From positions 372,001 through 436,000 of the forward strand of contig OZ246407.1 in NCBI GenBank assembly GCA_965231025.1: a DNA stretch of 64,000 nt, in the 5' to 3' direction. The position numbers and the translations under genes were made by a program. This DNA comes from PALSA-1335 sp965231025. Lineage in GTDB: Bacteria > Patescibacteriota > Gracilibacteria > UBA1369. Positions 23,149 through 32,693 of the stretch are shown piece by piece; within the stretch, counting starts at the first letter, position 1, and each line of letters starts with the position of its first letter. Below the pieces are notes generated by a model. The model ran no database searches. It had not been told where the DNA came from and saw nothing but the letters and a program-made list of their open reading frames with translations.

Positions 23149-24855
23149 TTAGCTCTTCCACTCCTCAACTTTCAGCAACACGTATTCAAAAACCTTCTTG
23201 TCGGTCGTATCCGTCGCCCCGTTCTTTTTCAGGGCGGCAACAAAAGCCTCATACTTTTTCTGATCAAAATCCGTCGGCTTCTGCTTGAGGAAATCTTTCA
23301 CGGGAGTTTTGGCAAGAATTTCCATTTCAGTCACACTTTCAACATGAAACTGATCCTTCAAAAGTTTCCTGGCCTTTTCCTCGATAACTTTCAGCTGCTC
23401 GGGGGTTTTTGGAGCATTGTTCGCTTTAAAGAACTCTCCCAGATCCTTCGGGGCGGCAACGCCAAGCTTTTTCAGCGTACTTGGTGCAAGAAAAGCGCTT
23501 AAAATAAATCCTCCGATGAGCGGAACTTTGGTCGCCAGGTCCTTGACGATCTGGCCAAGTTTGGAGTCGCCGAGCACCGCCTGATCCAAAAAACCAGGTT
23601 TGTCCTCCTCCGCGGGAGTTTCGGTCGCGGCAGCGGCAGCGGTCGCGGTCTCAGCCTGCTTTTTGGCCTCTTCCTGCTTCTTCGCGCTTTCCTCCGAAGC
23701 CTTGATCATATTGAAATCGATTTCCTCCCTTTTCTTCTTGAGGTCGTTGGCGATATCCATGACCGACAGACGTTTCTGGGGATCTTTTTCAGCGTCGAGC
23801 TGTTTCATTCTTTCGTCGTATTTTTTCTGGAGGTCATCGATCTGTCCTGAATATTTCGCATCAAAATCTGAATATTTTGCCTTAAAATCGTCGTATTTGG
23901 TCTTCAAACCCTTCACCTCGTCGCCAAAAGCCACAAATGGAGTGAGTGCAGCCATATCTTTTTCCAGCGCAGTGATCTGCTCGGCGGCCTGGGAAGGATT
24001 ATTGAGGGCGTATCCCTCGATGTTTTGGATTTGCTGGGTGTAGTAGTCCTGTTGGGTTTTTGGATAAGCCGAAAGCCCTTTCTTCATGTTTTCAAGACGC
24101 GACTTGGTGTCCACGATGGATTTGGTATCAAGTTTGCTGTACTGATACGTGACGGTGTCCATGGTCATCCCCCTCTGGGTGAGCCATGCGTTAAAATTGA
24201 GAATCCATGGTTGTTCTTTTGCCAATTTGCCTTCGGGTTCGGTGACCTCGCTCATATCAAAATTTTCAAACGAGGTGTCAAAACTGTCAATCGCGGCCGC
24301 ATAGGCCGCAATGAACTCTTTGGCATACTGATGCCGGTATTCGCGCTTCACGTTCGGTGGAATCGACCGGATCACAGACTTTACCTTATTCATACAGTAT
24401 TCACCGGTAGCATAATCATCCCAGTCCATGGAAAATCCTTTATCCTTGTATTTTTCCATTCCCGGAGGACAGAAATTGCTGTCGGTTCCGGTGAGGGAAA
24501 GGAAGTATCCCACGTAGCCGGGCTGCTCGGCTCCACCCTCGATGTAGCCGTCATTCAAATCACGTTCCATCACGTCTTTTTGCATGGCACCGATGATTTC
24601 CTGGACGAACTCTTCAGCGGTGGCGTGGCGCTGGTTAAGGGAATCGATCTGCTGGCGCAGTTTGGCCATATCGGCCTTGGTTTTCTCATGAATAAGCCCT
24701 GCCCGTTGTTCCTGGGTGAGGGTTTTTTCAAAATAGGTTTTGACGACCTCACGGGTCTCGGCCTCCTTGATCTGGTCGATCCCGAGTTTCTGTTCAATGT
24801 CCGAACCCGTTTTTGGAACTTCTGCCGGTTTATCACCTGGTGTATCTCCTGCCAT
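23149..24855 (-). CDS. Hypothetical coiled-coil protein, 568 aa
   Basis: Not recognised. Residues 1-110 form acidic helices; a globular part (about 110-260) carries the only cysteines (SNFCPPGMEKY and GEYCMNKVK). A long charged coiled coil (about 265-390) includes near-repeats KYDDFKAKYSDFDAKY. An Ala/Thr/Glu linker leads to LIGGFILSAFLAPSTL (about 445-460), a possible single membrane-associated helix, and a helical C-terminus. It starts six bases after the 148-residue gene ends, so they form one unit. Structural or scaffolding function is a guess only. Confidence 0.6.
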   Translation of the reverse strand: MAGDTPGDKPAEVPKTGSDIEQKLGIDQIKEAETREVVKTYFEKTLTQEQRAGLIHEKTKADMAKLRQQIDSLNQRHATAEEFVQEIIGAMQKDVMERDLNDGYIEGGAEQPGYVGYFLSLTGTDSNFCPPGMEKYKDKGFSMDWDDYATGEYCMNKVKSVIRSIPPNVKREYRHQYAKEFIAAYAAAIDSFDTSFENFDMSEVTEPEGKLAKEQPWILNFNAWLTQRGMTMDTVTYQYSKLDTKSIVDTKSRLENMKKGLSAYPKTQQDYYTQQIQNIEGYALNNPSQAAEQITALEKDMAALTPFVAFGDEVKGLKTKYDDFKAKYSDFDAKYSGQIDDLQKKYDERMKQLDAEKDPQKRLSVMDIANDLKKKREEIDFNMIKASEESAKKQEEAKKQAETATAAAAATETPAEEDKPGFLDQAVLGDSKLGQIVKDLATKVPLIGGFILSAFLAPSTLKKLGVAAPKDLGEFFKANNAPKTPEQLKVIEEKARKLLKDQFHVESVTEMEILAKTPVKDFLKQKPTDFDQKKYEAFVAALKKNGATDTTDKKVFEYVLLKVEEWKS

Positions 24856-24861
24856 AGCGAT

Positions 24862-25308
24862 TTAGATTATGTAAATATCTCCGCCGATCTCCTCGAGGCG
24901 CTCTTTGGTCACGCGGATGCGGTGGGTAAGGTTTTCAATCTGGTAGGTGTTCCTCAGACCCAGGTTCCACAACTTGCGGATTTCACGGATCGTTCCGAGC
25001 AGGTTCATGGCGTCAAAATCCGCTTTCCCTTTGCCCGTTTCATCAAGTTTGTCGTAGACGGCGTAATTCAGAAGCGTTGAAGGGCGGTACAGATTGATTT
25101 CGCCCTTGTCGATTTTTTCCATCAGCATGGTCAAAAACGCAAGATCCTTGGGGTCAAGATCCTCGGGGTGCTCGGTCGGTTTATTCAACATGAGCTGGGT
25201 ATCGGCGCTGATATCCTGGTTTTGGTACGCCAAAATCTTTGAGCCGTTTCCTTTGTTCTTGTTCTGACCATTTTCGCTGGAATTTTGCGTAGCTTGCTGG
25301 TCCGCCAT
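24862..25308 (-). CDS. Hypothetical protein, 148 aa
   Basis: Not recognised. An Asn/Gln/Gly-rich start (about 25 residues) is followed by helical sequence with PKDLAFLTMLMEKIDKGEI and a C-terminal helix bundle ending HRIRVTKERLEEIGGDIYII. No membrane helix. A TATAAT box lies 23 bases before the ATG on the minus strand, so this looks like the first gene of the three-gene cluster of unknown proteins at 22429-25308. Confidence 0.6.
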   Translation of the reverse strand: MADQQATQNSSENGQNKNKGNGSKILAYQNQDISADTQLMLNKPTEHPEDLDPKDLAFLTMLMEKIDKGEINLYRPSTLLNYAVYDKLDETGKGKADFDAMNLLGTIREIRKLWNLGLRNTYQIENLTHRIRVTKERLEEIGGDIYII

Positions 25309-25345
25309 AGGTTGAGGTTACTTATCCGATAATTATACCATAAAA

Positions 25346-26626
25346 TCAATCATTCTGCATGAAGATTTTCTCGGTTTTCCACCACTTCCTGAAAGCCTTC
25401 CCGAAGGGCAATAACGAGTGAAAATACCAGAAATCAAACTTGCGGCGCCTGAGCCACTGCATAAAGCCGCAGCAGGTCCGGTTTTCATCATGGAAAAGAT
25501 AAAACTTGGCGCCGAGTGAAACAATAAACCCCTTCACTTTTGGGACATAGGCTTTCTGCTCCTTTTTAGCGATATCCGCCCAGATGTTATGGGCGATGAT
25601 TTTAGCGTGCTGAACGGCAAGTTCACCAAGTTTTGGGATCATGCCGTGGTGTTTGATGTCAAAAATCGCCGCATTGTCTCCGCCGGCATAAACCTTTGGG
25701 TAATGAGTGGATTCAAGGTTCGGTTCAACGTCCAGACATCCGCTCTCATGGAGGACCGGAAAGTTTTTCAGGAGCGGATTCGGCTGAATTCCCGCCGTCC
25801 ATACAAGCACATCCGCCGGGATGGTCTTTTTTATTGTTGAATCCTTTGCCATGATTTCCAGTTTTTTATCGGCATATCCAAGAATTCTCGTATTGCACAT
25901 CGGTTGAATACCAAGCTCTTTGAAGCGCACCATGGTAAAACAGGAAACATCCTGTCCCAGACCGACCAATTCGGAACCGCCCTGGACCACGGTAATCTTC
26001 ACCTCACTGGGGTCAAAACCGTATTTCTGGCTCAATTTTCGGATATAACCCGGCAATTCACAGGCGTATTCCACGCCGGTAAACCCGCCGCCTCCGACGA
26101 CGACATTCAGTTTGGAATGGTCGTTGATTTCCTTCCGGCGATGAAAAAGCTGCTCAAAATGGCACTGCAAAGCCAATCCGTCATCAAGGGTCTTCAGCGG
26201 AAAACTGTTCTCCTGCACTCCCGGAAGCCCGTAATAATTGGTGACGGCGCCAAGAGTGACAACCAGATATTCAAAGGGAACTTGTCCCTCGCTCTTCAGC
26301 AGTACCCTCTTTTTCGCGTAGTCGATATGTTCTATCGTGTCGCGCAAAAAACACGCGGACGTTCCCCGAAGAACCTCCTCAAAAGGAATGGTGATGCTGG
26401 AGGAAAGCTCCCTCAGGCAGGCCTCGGTGACGGTGGGGTAATACGCGGTGGCAATCTCGTACAGGTCCGCCCCGTAAAGATGATTCAATTTTTTGTCGAT
26501 GAGGATGACCTGATAATCCTCATATTTCTCAAGTTTTTTCGCCAGCTGCCTTGCAGTATGCAGACCGCAATATCCTCCGCCCAAAATGAGGATGTGTTTT
26601 TTATCAAGATGTATTTTGGTGTGCAT
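25346..26626 (-). CDS. ndh: Type II NADH dehydrogenase (NDH-2)
   Basis: 426-residue flavoprotein that passes electrons from NADH to quinone at the membrane without pumping protons. The FAD-binding Rossmann motif is ILGGGYCGLHTARQL; the NADH-binding motif is VVVGGGGFTGVEYA; ADVLVWTAGIQPNPLL and VYAGGDNAAIFD complete the FAD site, and LGELAVQHAKIIAHNI matches the quinone-site helix. The C-terminal 50 residues contain aromatic/basic amphipathic sequence suitable for membrane attachment. It is the only respiratory enzyme seen. It is divergent from ligA across 58 bases, with oppositely oriented AT-rich -10 sequences overlapping. Confidence 0.87.
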   Translation of the reverse strand: MHTKIHLDKKHILILGGGYCGLHTARQLAKKLEKYEDYQVILIDKKLNHLYGADLYEIATAYYPTVTEACLRELSSSITIPFEEVLRGTSACFLRDTIEHIDYAKKRVLLKSEGQVPFEYLVVTLGAVTNYYGLPGVQENSFPLKTLDDGLALQCHFEQLFHRRKEINDHSKLNVVVGGGGFTGVEYACELPGYIRKLSQKYGFDPSEVKITVVQGGSELVGLGQDVSCFTMVRFKELGIQPMCNTRILGYADKKLEIMAKDSTIKKTIPADVLVWTAGIQPNPLLKNFPVLHESGCLDVEPNLESTHYPKVYAGGDNAAIFDIKHHGMIPKLGELAVQHAKIIAHNIWADIAKKEQKAYVPKVKGFIVSLGAKFYLFHDENRTCCGFMQWLRRRKFDFWYFHSLLPFGKAFRKWWKTEKIFMQND

Positions 26627-26684
26627 GGCGACCTGTGGTAAAATATCCCAGGTTTATCTCATTATTATACCAAAAAAACGCATT

Positions 26685-28733
26685 ATGAACAAGCAAGAGG
26701 CCAAGGAAAGAATCCAAAAACTCCGCGAGAAAATCAAAGAACTGAACTACCAGTATTTCGTCCTCGACAAATCCGAAGTCTCGGAAGCCGTCCGCGACTC
26801 GCTGAAACTTGAACTTAGAAGCCTTGAGGACCATTTTCCCGAGTTTATCACCCCCGATTCTCCCACCCAGCGCGTCGGATCCGTGTTAAGCGGCAGATTT
26901 GCGAAAGTGAAACACATAACCGCCAAAAAAAGCCTTCAGGACGCGTTTTCGGAAGAGGATGTTCGGGACTGGCACGAACGCATTTCCAAACTGGTACCGG
27001 GACAAAAAATCAACTTTGTCTGTGAACTGAAAATCGACGGGCTCAACCTCACCCTTCATTACAAAGAGGGGAAATTCGTGCAGGCCATTACCCGCGGAGA
27101 CGGCACGGAAGGCGAGGATATTTCACATACCGTGAGGACGATTGAAGCGGTTCCGCTGGAACTCAACGAGCCGGTGGATCTGGAAGTTTCGGGAGAAGTC
27201 TACATGCCGCTGGCCAGTTTCCAGAAGATGAACGAAGAGCAGAAACGAAAAGGCGAAGAGGTTTTCGCAAACCCACGGAACGCCGCAGCGGGAAGCGTCC
27301 GGCAGCTGGATCCGAACATCACCGCCGAAAGAAATCTTTCAGTGTATTTTTACGAACTCGGCGAAAATAATTTAAGAAATGTCCCTAAAACCCAGCAGCA
27401 GGTATTGGAACGCCTCCAGGATTTGGGGTTGAAAGTGAACCGCGAATACCAGTTTTTTGAAACGATCGACGGGGTCGTCGGTTTTTTGAAAAGCTGGCAC
27501 GAAAAACGCGACAAGCTGCCGTATGAAATCGATGGCATTGTCATCAAGGTGAACGACAAATCCCAGTGGACGACCATGGGCTTTACCGCGAAGGCTCCGC
27601 GTTACGCGATCGCGTATAAATTTCCGGCCGAACAGACCACGACCAGGATTCTGGACATCCACGTCCAGGTGGGACGCACCGGAGTACTCACCCCTGTTGC
27701 CGTACTCAGCCCCGTGAAGGTGGCGGGTTCCACTATCTCCCGTGCCACGCTCCATAACGAAGATGAGATCAGACGCAAGGATGTCCGTGTCGGGGATACC
27801 GTCATTATCCAAAAAGCCGGCGACGTGATTCCCGAAGTGGTCGCCGTGTTAAAAGACCTGCGCTCCGGCCATGAAAAAGAGTTCCATTTTCCCAAAAGCT
27901 GCCCGGTGTGCGGCTCACCGGTCGACCGCATAGAAGGAGAGTCGGCGTACCGGTGCACCAACGCCAACTGCTTTGCCCAGGACCGCGAAAGATTCATCCA
28001 TTTCGTGTCGGTGCTGAACATCGAAGGGCTCGGTGAAAAAGTCGTGGACCAGCTGCTGGAAAATCAGGTGGTCGACGACCCGGCCGATATTTTTACCCTC
28101 ACGAAGGACGATTTTTTGAGCCTGCCGCTCTTCAAGGACAAACGCTCGGAAAATCTGACGACATCGATCGCCAAAACGACCCATGTGCCGCTTTCCCGTC
28201 TGCTGTTTGCCGTAGGCATCCGTCACGTCGGCGAGGAGTCAGCCATTGAACTCGCGAATTTTGTTGAGGCCGAACTCCACGAAACAGTTCACGGGGAGAA
28301 AAGCGCGGACAACGAATTCACCATTTCCGCGATGCTCCGTCTGATGCACAGGGTCAACGCGGAAAAACTGATGGAGATTGAAGGGTTCGGAGAAAAGGTC
28401 GCGCAGGAAATTGTGAACTGGTTCCACGAAGAAAAAAACATCGATTTTCTGAAAAAACTGGAAAAAGTCGGGGTCACTCTGGAGGAGGAAACGAAGAAAA
28501 CCTCATCGGTCCTTACGGGAAAGCACTTTGTGGTCACCGGAACGCTTGCGACCATGTCCCGCGACGAAGCCAAGACCAAAATCCGCGAGAACGGGGGCAA
28601 AATCCAGGGGGCGGTCAGCGCCAAAACCGACTTCGTGCTCTGCGGGGAAAACCCCGGGAGCAAACACGACAAGGCAAAAAAACTCGGCGTCGCGGTTCTC
28701 AACGAGGAAGAGTTTCTAAAGATGCTGAAATAG
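26685..28733 (+). CDS. ligA: NAD-dependent DNA ligase LigA
   Basis: A full-length (682 aa) replicative ligase. Domain Ia (about 1-65) binds NMN; the adenylation domain has the nucleophile in CELKIDGLNL, TRGDGTEGEDIS and EIDGIVIKVND; the OB domain has VGRTGVLTPVAVL; a four-Cys zinc finger is seen as CPVCGSP and CTNANCF; helix-hairpin-helix repeats and a C-terminal BRCT domain (GKHFVVTGTLATMSRDEAK) follow. ATG 26685 places domain Ia correctly. It ends one base before the convergent dnaX stop, with no terminator between them. Confidence 0.98.
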   Translation: MNKQEAKERIQKLREKIKELNYQYFVLDKSEVSEAVRDSLKLELRSLEDHFPEFITPDSPTQRVGSVLSGRFAKVKHITAKKSLQDAFSEEDVRDWHERISKLVPGQKINFVCELKIDGLNLTLHYKEGKFVQAITRGDGTEGEDISHTVRTIEAVPLELNEPVDLEVSGEVYMPLASFQKMNEEQKRKGEEVFANPRNAAAGSVRQLDPNITAERNLSVYFYELGENNLRNVPKTQQQVLERLQDLGLKVNREYQFFETIDGVVGFLKSWHEKRDKLPYEIDGIVIKVNDKSQWTTMGFTAKAPRYAIAYKFPAEQTTTRILDIHVQVGRTGVLTPVAVLSPVKVAGSTISRATLHNEDEIRRKDVRVGDTVIIQKAGDVIPEVVAVLKDLRSGHEKEFHFPKSCPVCGSPVDRIEGESAYRCTNANCFAQDRERFIHFVSVLNIEGLGEKVVDQLLENQVVDDPADIFTLTKDDFLSLPLFKDKRSENLTTSIAKTTHVPLSRLLFAVGIRHVGEESAIELANFVEAELHETVHGEKSADNEFTISAMLRLMHRVNAEKLMEIEGFGEKVAQEIVNWFHEEKNIDFLKKLEKVGVTLEEETKKTSSVLTGKHFVVTGTLATMSRDEAKTKIRENGGKIQGAVSAKTDFVLCGENPGSKHDKAKKLGVAVLNEEEFLKMLK

Positions 28734-28734
28734 T

Positions 28735-30291
28735 TCACTCGATCATCTCGCCGCCCATCATGGCCAGGAGCTGTGAGGTTTTTTCGTCAACGGGCGCGGC
28801 AGCGGAGTTCCCTTCAGATACTCCGGCTTCGGCGGCAAGTGAGGGGTCGACGACAGTCACCACCTTGAGCTGTACCTGAAAAACGGTAAACAGTGCTTCT
28901 TCCACGGCAAGGCGGTTGGCGAACTCCTTCATCTTATTGGCATGGAACTGCGTGCCGAAAGAGATGTGGACTTCGTTCTCGACAAACGCGGAAAGTTTTC
29001 CGGAGGCCAGCGTTCTTTTTGCGGTGACGTTTTTGATCGCTTTCACGACATGCGGCCACTGTACCTGGATGACTTCATAGGAAAGGGCTGCGGCCTTTTG
29101 AAGTGTCTGGTGGCTGCGGTCAACAATCCCGGGGGATTCAACGAGCGGGGACGGATCGGTCGCGGCCATTCGCAGAGGGACGGTCGGCGCCGAAGGAGCG
29201 CTTTTTTTTACCGGAACCTGTTGCTGTGCCCGTGCCTCCACGGACGCGTGCGCCCGTTCTTCATCCAAAAAAGAATGACGGGGAATACACGACTGGACCA
29301 CAGCCACCTCCAGCGGAAGCTGCGGAATCGTGGCATACTTGGCGCTTTCGTGGGCCTGTTGAAAATGCTCAATCCAGGTCAGAATGCGCGAAACCTCTTT
29401 ATTGTTGCCCTCCTGGACATGCGCCAGCATTTTTTGTCTCAGAAGTTCCAGAAAATCTTTGGTGAATTGTGAGAGATCATACCCTTCGCTGTACAGTCCG
29501 CTTATTTCGGCGATGGCGCTCTGAACGTCACCCGCCTGCAAAAATCCATACAACTTTTCCAGGCTTACTTTTCCGGTAATCCCCAGAACCTCCCTCACAT
29601 GATCAAACGTTAATTTTCCGTCGACGCTCAGCTGTTCCAAAAGCCCGATCGCGTCGCGCAAACCTCCCTGGGCAACGCGTGCAATGGCATCGAGCCCCTC
29701 AGGTTCGGCTTCAATTTTTTCCTGCTCCGCAATCCAGCCGAGCCGTGCGACGAGTGTTCCAAGTTCAATCCTCTTAAAGTCAAAGCGCTGGCAGCGGGAC
29801 AAAATGGTCTCGGGAATTTTATGAACCTCGGTGGTCGCCAGAATGAAATACACGTGGGCGGGCGGTTCCTCCAGGGTCTTCAGGAGCGCGTTAAAAGCCT
29901 CCTTGGTCAGCATGTGGACTTCATCGATGATATACACTTTGCTGCGGGCGCGGGTCGGGGAAAAATTGATTTTTTCCCTCAGGTCGCGGATCTCATCGAT
30001 TCCGCGGTTGGACGCGGCGTCGATCTCAATCAGGTCGATCAGACGTCCGTCGGTGATGTCACGGCAAATGTCGCATGCTTCGCACGGTTCCGCGTCCTTC
30101 AGATCCAGGCAGTTGATCGCCTTGGCGACCAGTCGCGCGGTGGATGTTTTACCCGTCCCCCTGGGTCCCGTAAAAAGGTAGGCGTGATTCACCTTGCCGC
30201 CTTTGAGCGCGTTCATGAGCGTGGTACGGATGTGGTCCTGCCCGACCAGATTGGCAAAGCTTTGAGGCCTGTATTTACGATAGAGGGACAT
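28735..30291 (-). CDS. dnaX: DNA polymerase III subunit tau (DnaX)
   Basis: 518-residue clamp-loader ATPase. The AAA+ domain starts SLYRKYRPQSFANLVGQDHI; Walker A is GPRGTGKTSTARL, the zinc site is CEACDIC plus an upstream Cys (NCLDLKDAEPC), Walker B is VYIIDEVHML, and the arginine finger region is TILSRCQRF. Domain III follows, then a Pro/Ala linker (about 345-400) and a polymerase-binding-like C-terminus. No A-run frameshift site for gamma was recognised. A TTGCTA-N17-TACAAT promoter lies upstream (30325-30353). Start 30291 (MSLYRKYRP) is the family start. Confidence 0.96.
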   Translation of the reverse strand: MSLYRKYRPQSFANLVGQDHIRTTLMNALKGGKVNHAYLFTGPRGTGKTSTARLVAKAINCLDLKDAEPCEACDICRDITDGRLIDLIEIDAASNRGIDEIRDLREKINFSPTRARSKVYIIDEVHMLTKEAFNALLKTLEEPPAHVYFILATTEVHKIPETILSRCQRFDFKRIELGTLVARLGWIAEQEKIEAEPEGLDAIARVAQGGLRDAIGLLEQLSVDGKLTFDHVREVLGITGKVSLEKLYGFLQAGDVQSAIAEISGLYSEGYDLSQFTKDFLELLRQKMLAHVQEGNNKEVSRILTWIEHFQQAHESAKYATIPQLPLEVAVVQSCIPRHSFLDEERAHASVEARAQQQVPVKKSAPSAPTVPLRMAATDPSPLVESPGIVDRSHQTLQKAAALSYEVIQVQWPHVVKAIKNVTAKRTLASGKLSAFVENEVHISFGTQFHANKMKEFANRLAVEEALFTVFQVQLKVVTVVDPSLAAEAGVSEGNSAAAPVDEKTSQLLAMMGGEMIE

Positions 30292-30324
30292 GGCGCATCC
30301 GGATAAATCACTCAACAGGAGCCC

Positions 30325-30353
30325 ATTGTAGCAAGGCCTCCAAAAACTAGCAA
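30325..30353 (-). promoter_or_regulatory. Promoter of dnaX
   Basis: On the minus strand, TTGCTA (30353-30348), 17 bases, TACAAT (30330-30325). The leader is roughly 25 bases; no clear Shine-Dalgarno. Confidence 0.65.
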
Positions 30354-30381
30354 AAAAATCGCAACATACGTACTGGAATGG

Positions 30382-31479
30382 CTACACCAAAACATTTTTT
30401 GCCACATAGGCCTTAAAATTTTCCACAAATTTTTGCTTGGAAAACTGAACGGCGTGCCGGTGGATTTTATCGGGATCATATTGCGGCTCATTGACGATCA
30501 GACGCCCCAGACCGTCCTCCATGGATTCAAGCGTGGGCTCGTAAAAAAACTCTCCGGTCACCCCGGGGATGATGGTCTCGAGCGCGCCGCCCTTGCCGTA
30601 GGCCAGCACCGGTTTACCGCAGGCCATGGCTTCCACCGGGGTGATTCCAAAATCTTCTTCACCGGGGAAAATAAGCGCGCGGCATCCTTCCATATACTTT
30701 TTCACGGTGTCATCGTCCTTGAATCCCATCAGGTGAACGTTCGAACCGGCGATGCTTTTCAGATATTCATAATGGGAACCGCTGCCGATGATAATCAGCT
30801 CTTTCCCGATTTTATTAAACAGCTGGACCGCGAGGTCGATCTTTTTATACGGCGAAAGGGTGGATACTATAAGGAAATAATTATTGTGTTCCTTCTGCGC
30901 CTGAAAGCGCCTCGTATCCACCGGAGGATAAAGGATGTCCGACTCCTTTCGGTAATATTTTTTGATACGCTTCCTCACGTGGTTGGAGTTCGCGAGGTAA
31001 TGGTCGGGCCGGTCGGCGGCAATCTGGTCCCATTCCCTCACCTTATGAATGACTCTGTTGGCAAGAAATTTTTTCAAACCTCCCGCGTTCTGCTCCTGCA
31101 AATATTCATGGGTATAGTCCCAGGCGTAGCGCATGGGCGAATGGCAGTAACAGATATGCTGGGCCGATGATGGCATCAGCACTCCGTGCGCGTACGCTCC
31201 GCTCGAACTAAGAATGAGGTCAAACTCGCTCAGGTCGAAAGACTCGATGGCGCGGGGCATGAGTGGAAGTAAATATTTCTGCCTTTTCCGTAAAAATCCC
31301 GGAAGTTTTTGCAGGAAAGAGGTCTTTACGCGGCCTGCCGGGAAAACTTTTCCGCACACTTCCTCATCGTACAAAAGGGTATAAATCGGAGCATCGGGAT
31401 AAAGATCGGCGAAAACTTTGAGCACCCGTTCCGCGCCGCCGAGCTTCACTAAAAAATCATGGACAAGAGCGATCTTCAT
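30382..31479 (-). CDS. GT4-family glycosyltransferase
   Basis: A 365-residue GT-B fold glycosyltransferase (family 4). The N-terminal acceptor domain starts KIALVHDFLVKLGGAERVL with the glycine loop; the C-terminal donor domain has NYFLIVSTLSPYKKIDLAV, a GSGSHYEYL turn and the EX7E motif in GEEDFGITPVEAMACGKPV. It probably adds a sugar in envelope polysaccharide or glycolipid synthesis at the cytoplasmic face of the membrane; the sugar cannot be told. It has its own leaderless promoter. Confidence 0.88.
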   Translation of the reverse strand: MKIALVHDFLVKLGGAERVLKVFADLYPDAPIYTLLYDEEVCGKVFPAGRVKTSFLQKLPGFLRKRQKYLLPLMPRAIESFDLSEFDLILSSSGAYAHGVLMPSSAQHICYCHSPMRYAWDYTHEYLQEQNAGGLKKFLANRVIHKVREWDQIAADRPDHYLANSNHVRKRIKKYYRKESDILYPPVDTRRFQAQKEHNNYFLIVSTLSPYKKIDLAVQLFNKIGKELIIIGSGSHYEYLKSIAGSNVHLMGFKDDDTVKKYMEGCRALIFPGEEDFGITPVEAMACGKPVLAYGKGGALETIIPGVTGEFFYEPTLESMEDGLGRLIVNEPQYDPDKIHRHAVQFSKQKFVENFKAYVAKNVLV

Positions 31480-31485
31480 GCCGTC

Positions 31486-31514
31486 ATTGTACTGAACGGG
31501 CGCCTTTTAGTAAA
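31486..31514 (-). promoter_or_regulatory. Leaderless promoter of the 30382-31479 glycosyltransferase
   Basis: On the minus strand, TTTACT (31514-31509), 17 bases, TACAAT (31491-31486), six bases, then ATG at 31479. Confidence 0.68.
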
Positions 31515-31527
31515 CGGAGGAAATGAT

Positions 31528-31746
31528 TTAGCCGTTGTGATAGGTGTTTCTTTCGGAGACACCCTGTGAATTTGTTTTCAGGTTCTTGATGTTGACCCCG
31601 AGGGTAGCCAGAATAGCCTGACGTTCAGGGAAAGCCATCGCGCGGAGCTCGTCGGGAGTCATGCCTGTGGATTCCTCAATAAAACGTTCGTAGTCACCGT
31701 CGTAGAGTTCACGGAGATCTCCATTTGGTCCTTTTTCACCAGCCAT
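31528..31746 (-). CDS. Small hypothetical protein, 72 aa
   Basis: Not recognised. It begins MAGEKGPNGDLREL and has one helical hairpin-like segment (YERFIEESTGMTPDELRAM and FPERQAILATLGVNI), acidic first half and polar tail. ORF length, in-frame ATG and helix-forming composition make it a probable gene; no clear promoter was found, only an AT-rich upstream stretch. It lies between the glycosyltransferase promoter and the nfo promoter. Confidence 0.5.
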   Translation of the reverse strand: MAGEKGPNGDLRELYDGDYERFIEESTGMTPDELRAMAFPERQAILATLGVNIKNLKTNSQGVSERNTYHNG

Positions 31747-31809
31747 AAGAATTTTTTAAAAGATACGGATGCGCATTAAAACATGTATTTTTACGCTAGT
31801 CAATGATAT

Positions 31810-31838
31810 TTGCCAAGTACAGGCATAAAACCTACAAT
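31810..31838 (+). promoter_or_regulatory. Leaderless promoter of nfo
   Basis: TTGCCA (31810-31815), 17 bases, TACAAT (31833-31838), six bases, ATG at 31845. This is the cleanest example of the pattern in the window. Confidence 0.72.
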
Positions 31839-31844
31839 CAAAAC

Positions 31845-32693
31845 ATGCTCATACTCGGTGCCCACATGTCCATTGCCGGCGGATTCGCGCAGGCGGCCCA
31901 AAAAACCGCCATCGAGTTAGGCTGCAACGCCATGCAGCTTTTTACCAAATCCCCCAGAAGCCGAATGGTGAAACCGATTGACCCGGAAGACGCGCAGGCT
32001 TTCAAAGATCTGTGCAAAAAGCACAACATCCGCCACGTCGTGGCGCACAGTTCCTATTTATTAAACTTCGGAAAACCGGCGGATCAGATTCCGTGGGCCA
32101 TCAAAGACATCGTGATGGACTTTGACCGTCTGGATTCCATCGGAGGCCATGGGGTCGTCGTGCACATCGGAAAATCTTTGGACGGCGAAAGGGACCCCGC
32201 CATCCGCAATGTGATAGAAAACGCCAAAAAAATTGTCGACCTCACGCAGAAAACCGGCCTCCAATATATCCTGGAAAACACCGCGGGGCAGGGAAGTGAA
32301 ATCGGCTTCCGTCTGGACGAACTGGCGCTGATCTGGAAAGAACTGAAAGGATTCAGCCCACAGATCAAATCCTGCCTGGATACCGCGCACATCTGGGCCG
32401 CGGGGTACGACATTTCCACACAAAAAAGTGTCGAACAAACACTCAAAGAGTATGACCAGCTCATCGGAATAGACACGCTCTCCTGCTTTCACTTCAACGA
32501 TTCAAAAAAACTCCTGGGAAGCCGCGTTGACCGCCACGACAACATCGGCCGCGGCAACATCGCCCTGGAAGGGCTCATAACCATCGCCCGGTTCGCGGAA
32601 AAACATTCCATCCCGCTCATCATGGAAACCCCGGAAAAGGACGGCATAACCCACCTGGACGACCTGAAGGTGGTGAGGGCGTTCTTCGATTAA
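31845..32693 (+). CDS. nfo: Endonuclease IV (AP endonuclease)
   Basis: A 282-residue TIM-barrel AP endonuclease that nicks DNA at abasic sites. Zinc-ligand segments are all present: ILGAHMSIAGGF (His), VVAHSSYLLN (His), VVHIGKS (His), YILENTAG (Glu), SCLDTAHIWAAGYD (Asp, His), CFHFNDSKKLLGSRVDRHDNIGRG (here in two parts, HFNDSK and DRHDNIG) and LIMETP (Glu). Start 31845 is supported by the promoter spacing. It converges with polX, their stops overlapping by four bases; together they could carry base-excision repair (incision and gap filling). Confidence 0.95.
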   Translation: MLILGAHMSIAGGFAQAAQKTAIELGCNAMQLFTKSPRSRMVKPIDPEDAQAFKDLCKKHNIRHVVAHSSYLLNFGKPADQIPWAIKDIVMDFDRLDSIGGHGVVVHIGKSLDGERDPAIRNVIENAKKIVDLTQKTGLQYILENTAGQGSEIGFRLDELALIWKELKGFSPQIKSCLDTAHIWAAGYDISTQKSVEQTLKEYDQLIGIDTLSCFHFNDSKKLLGSRVDRHDNIGRGNIALEGLITIARFAEKHSIPLIMETPEKDGITHLDDLKVVRAFFD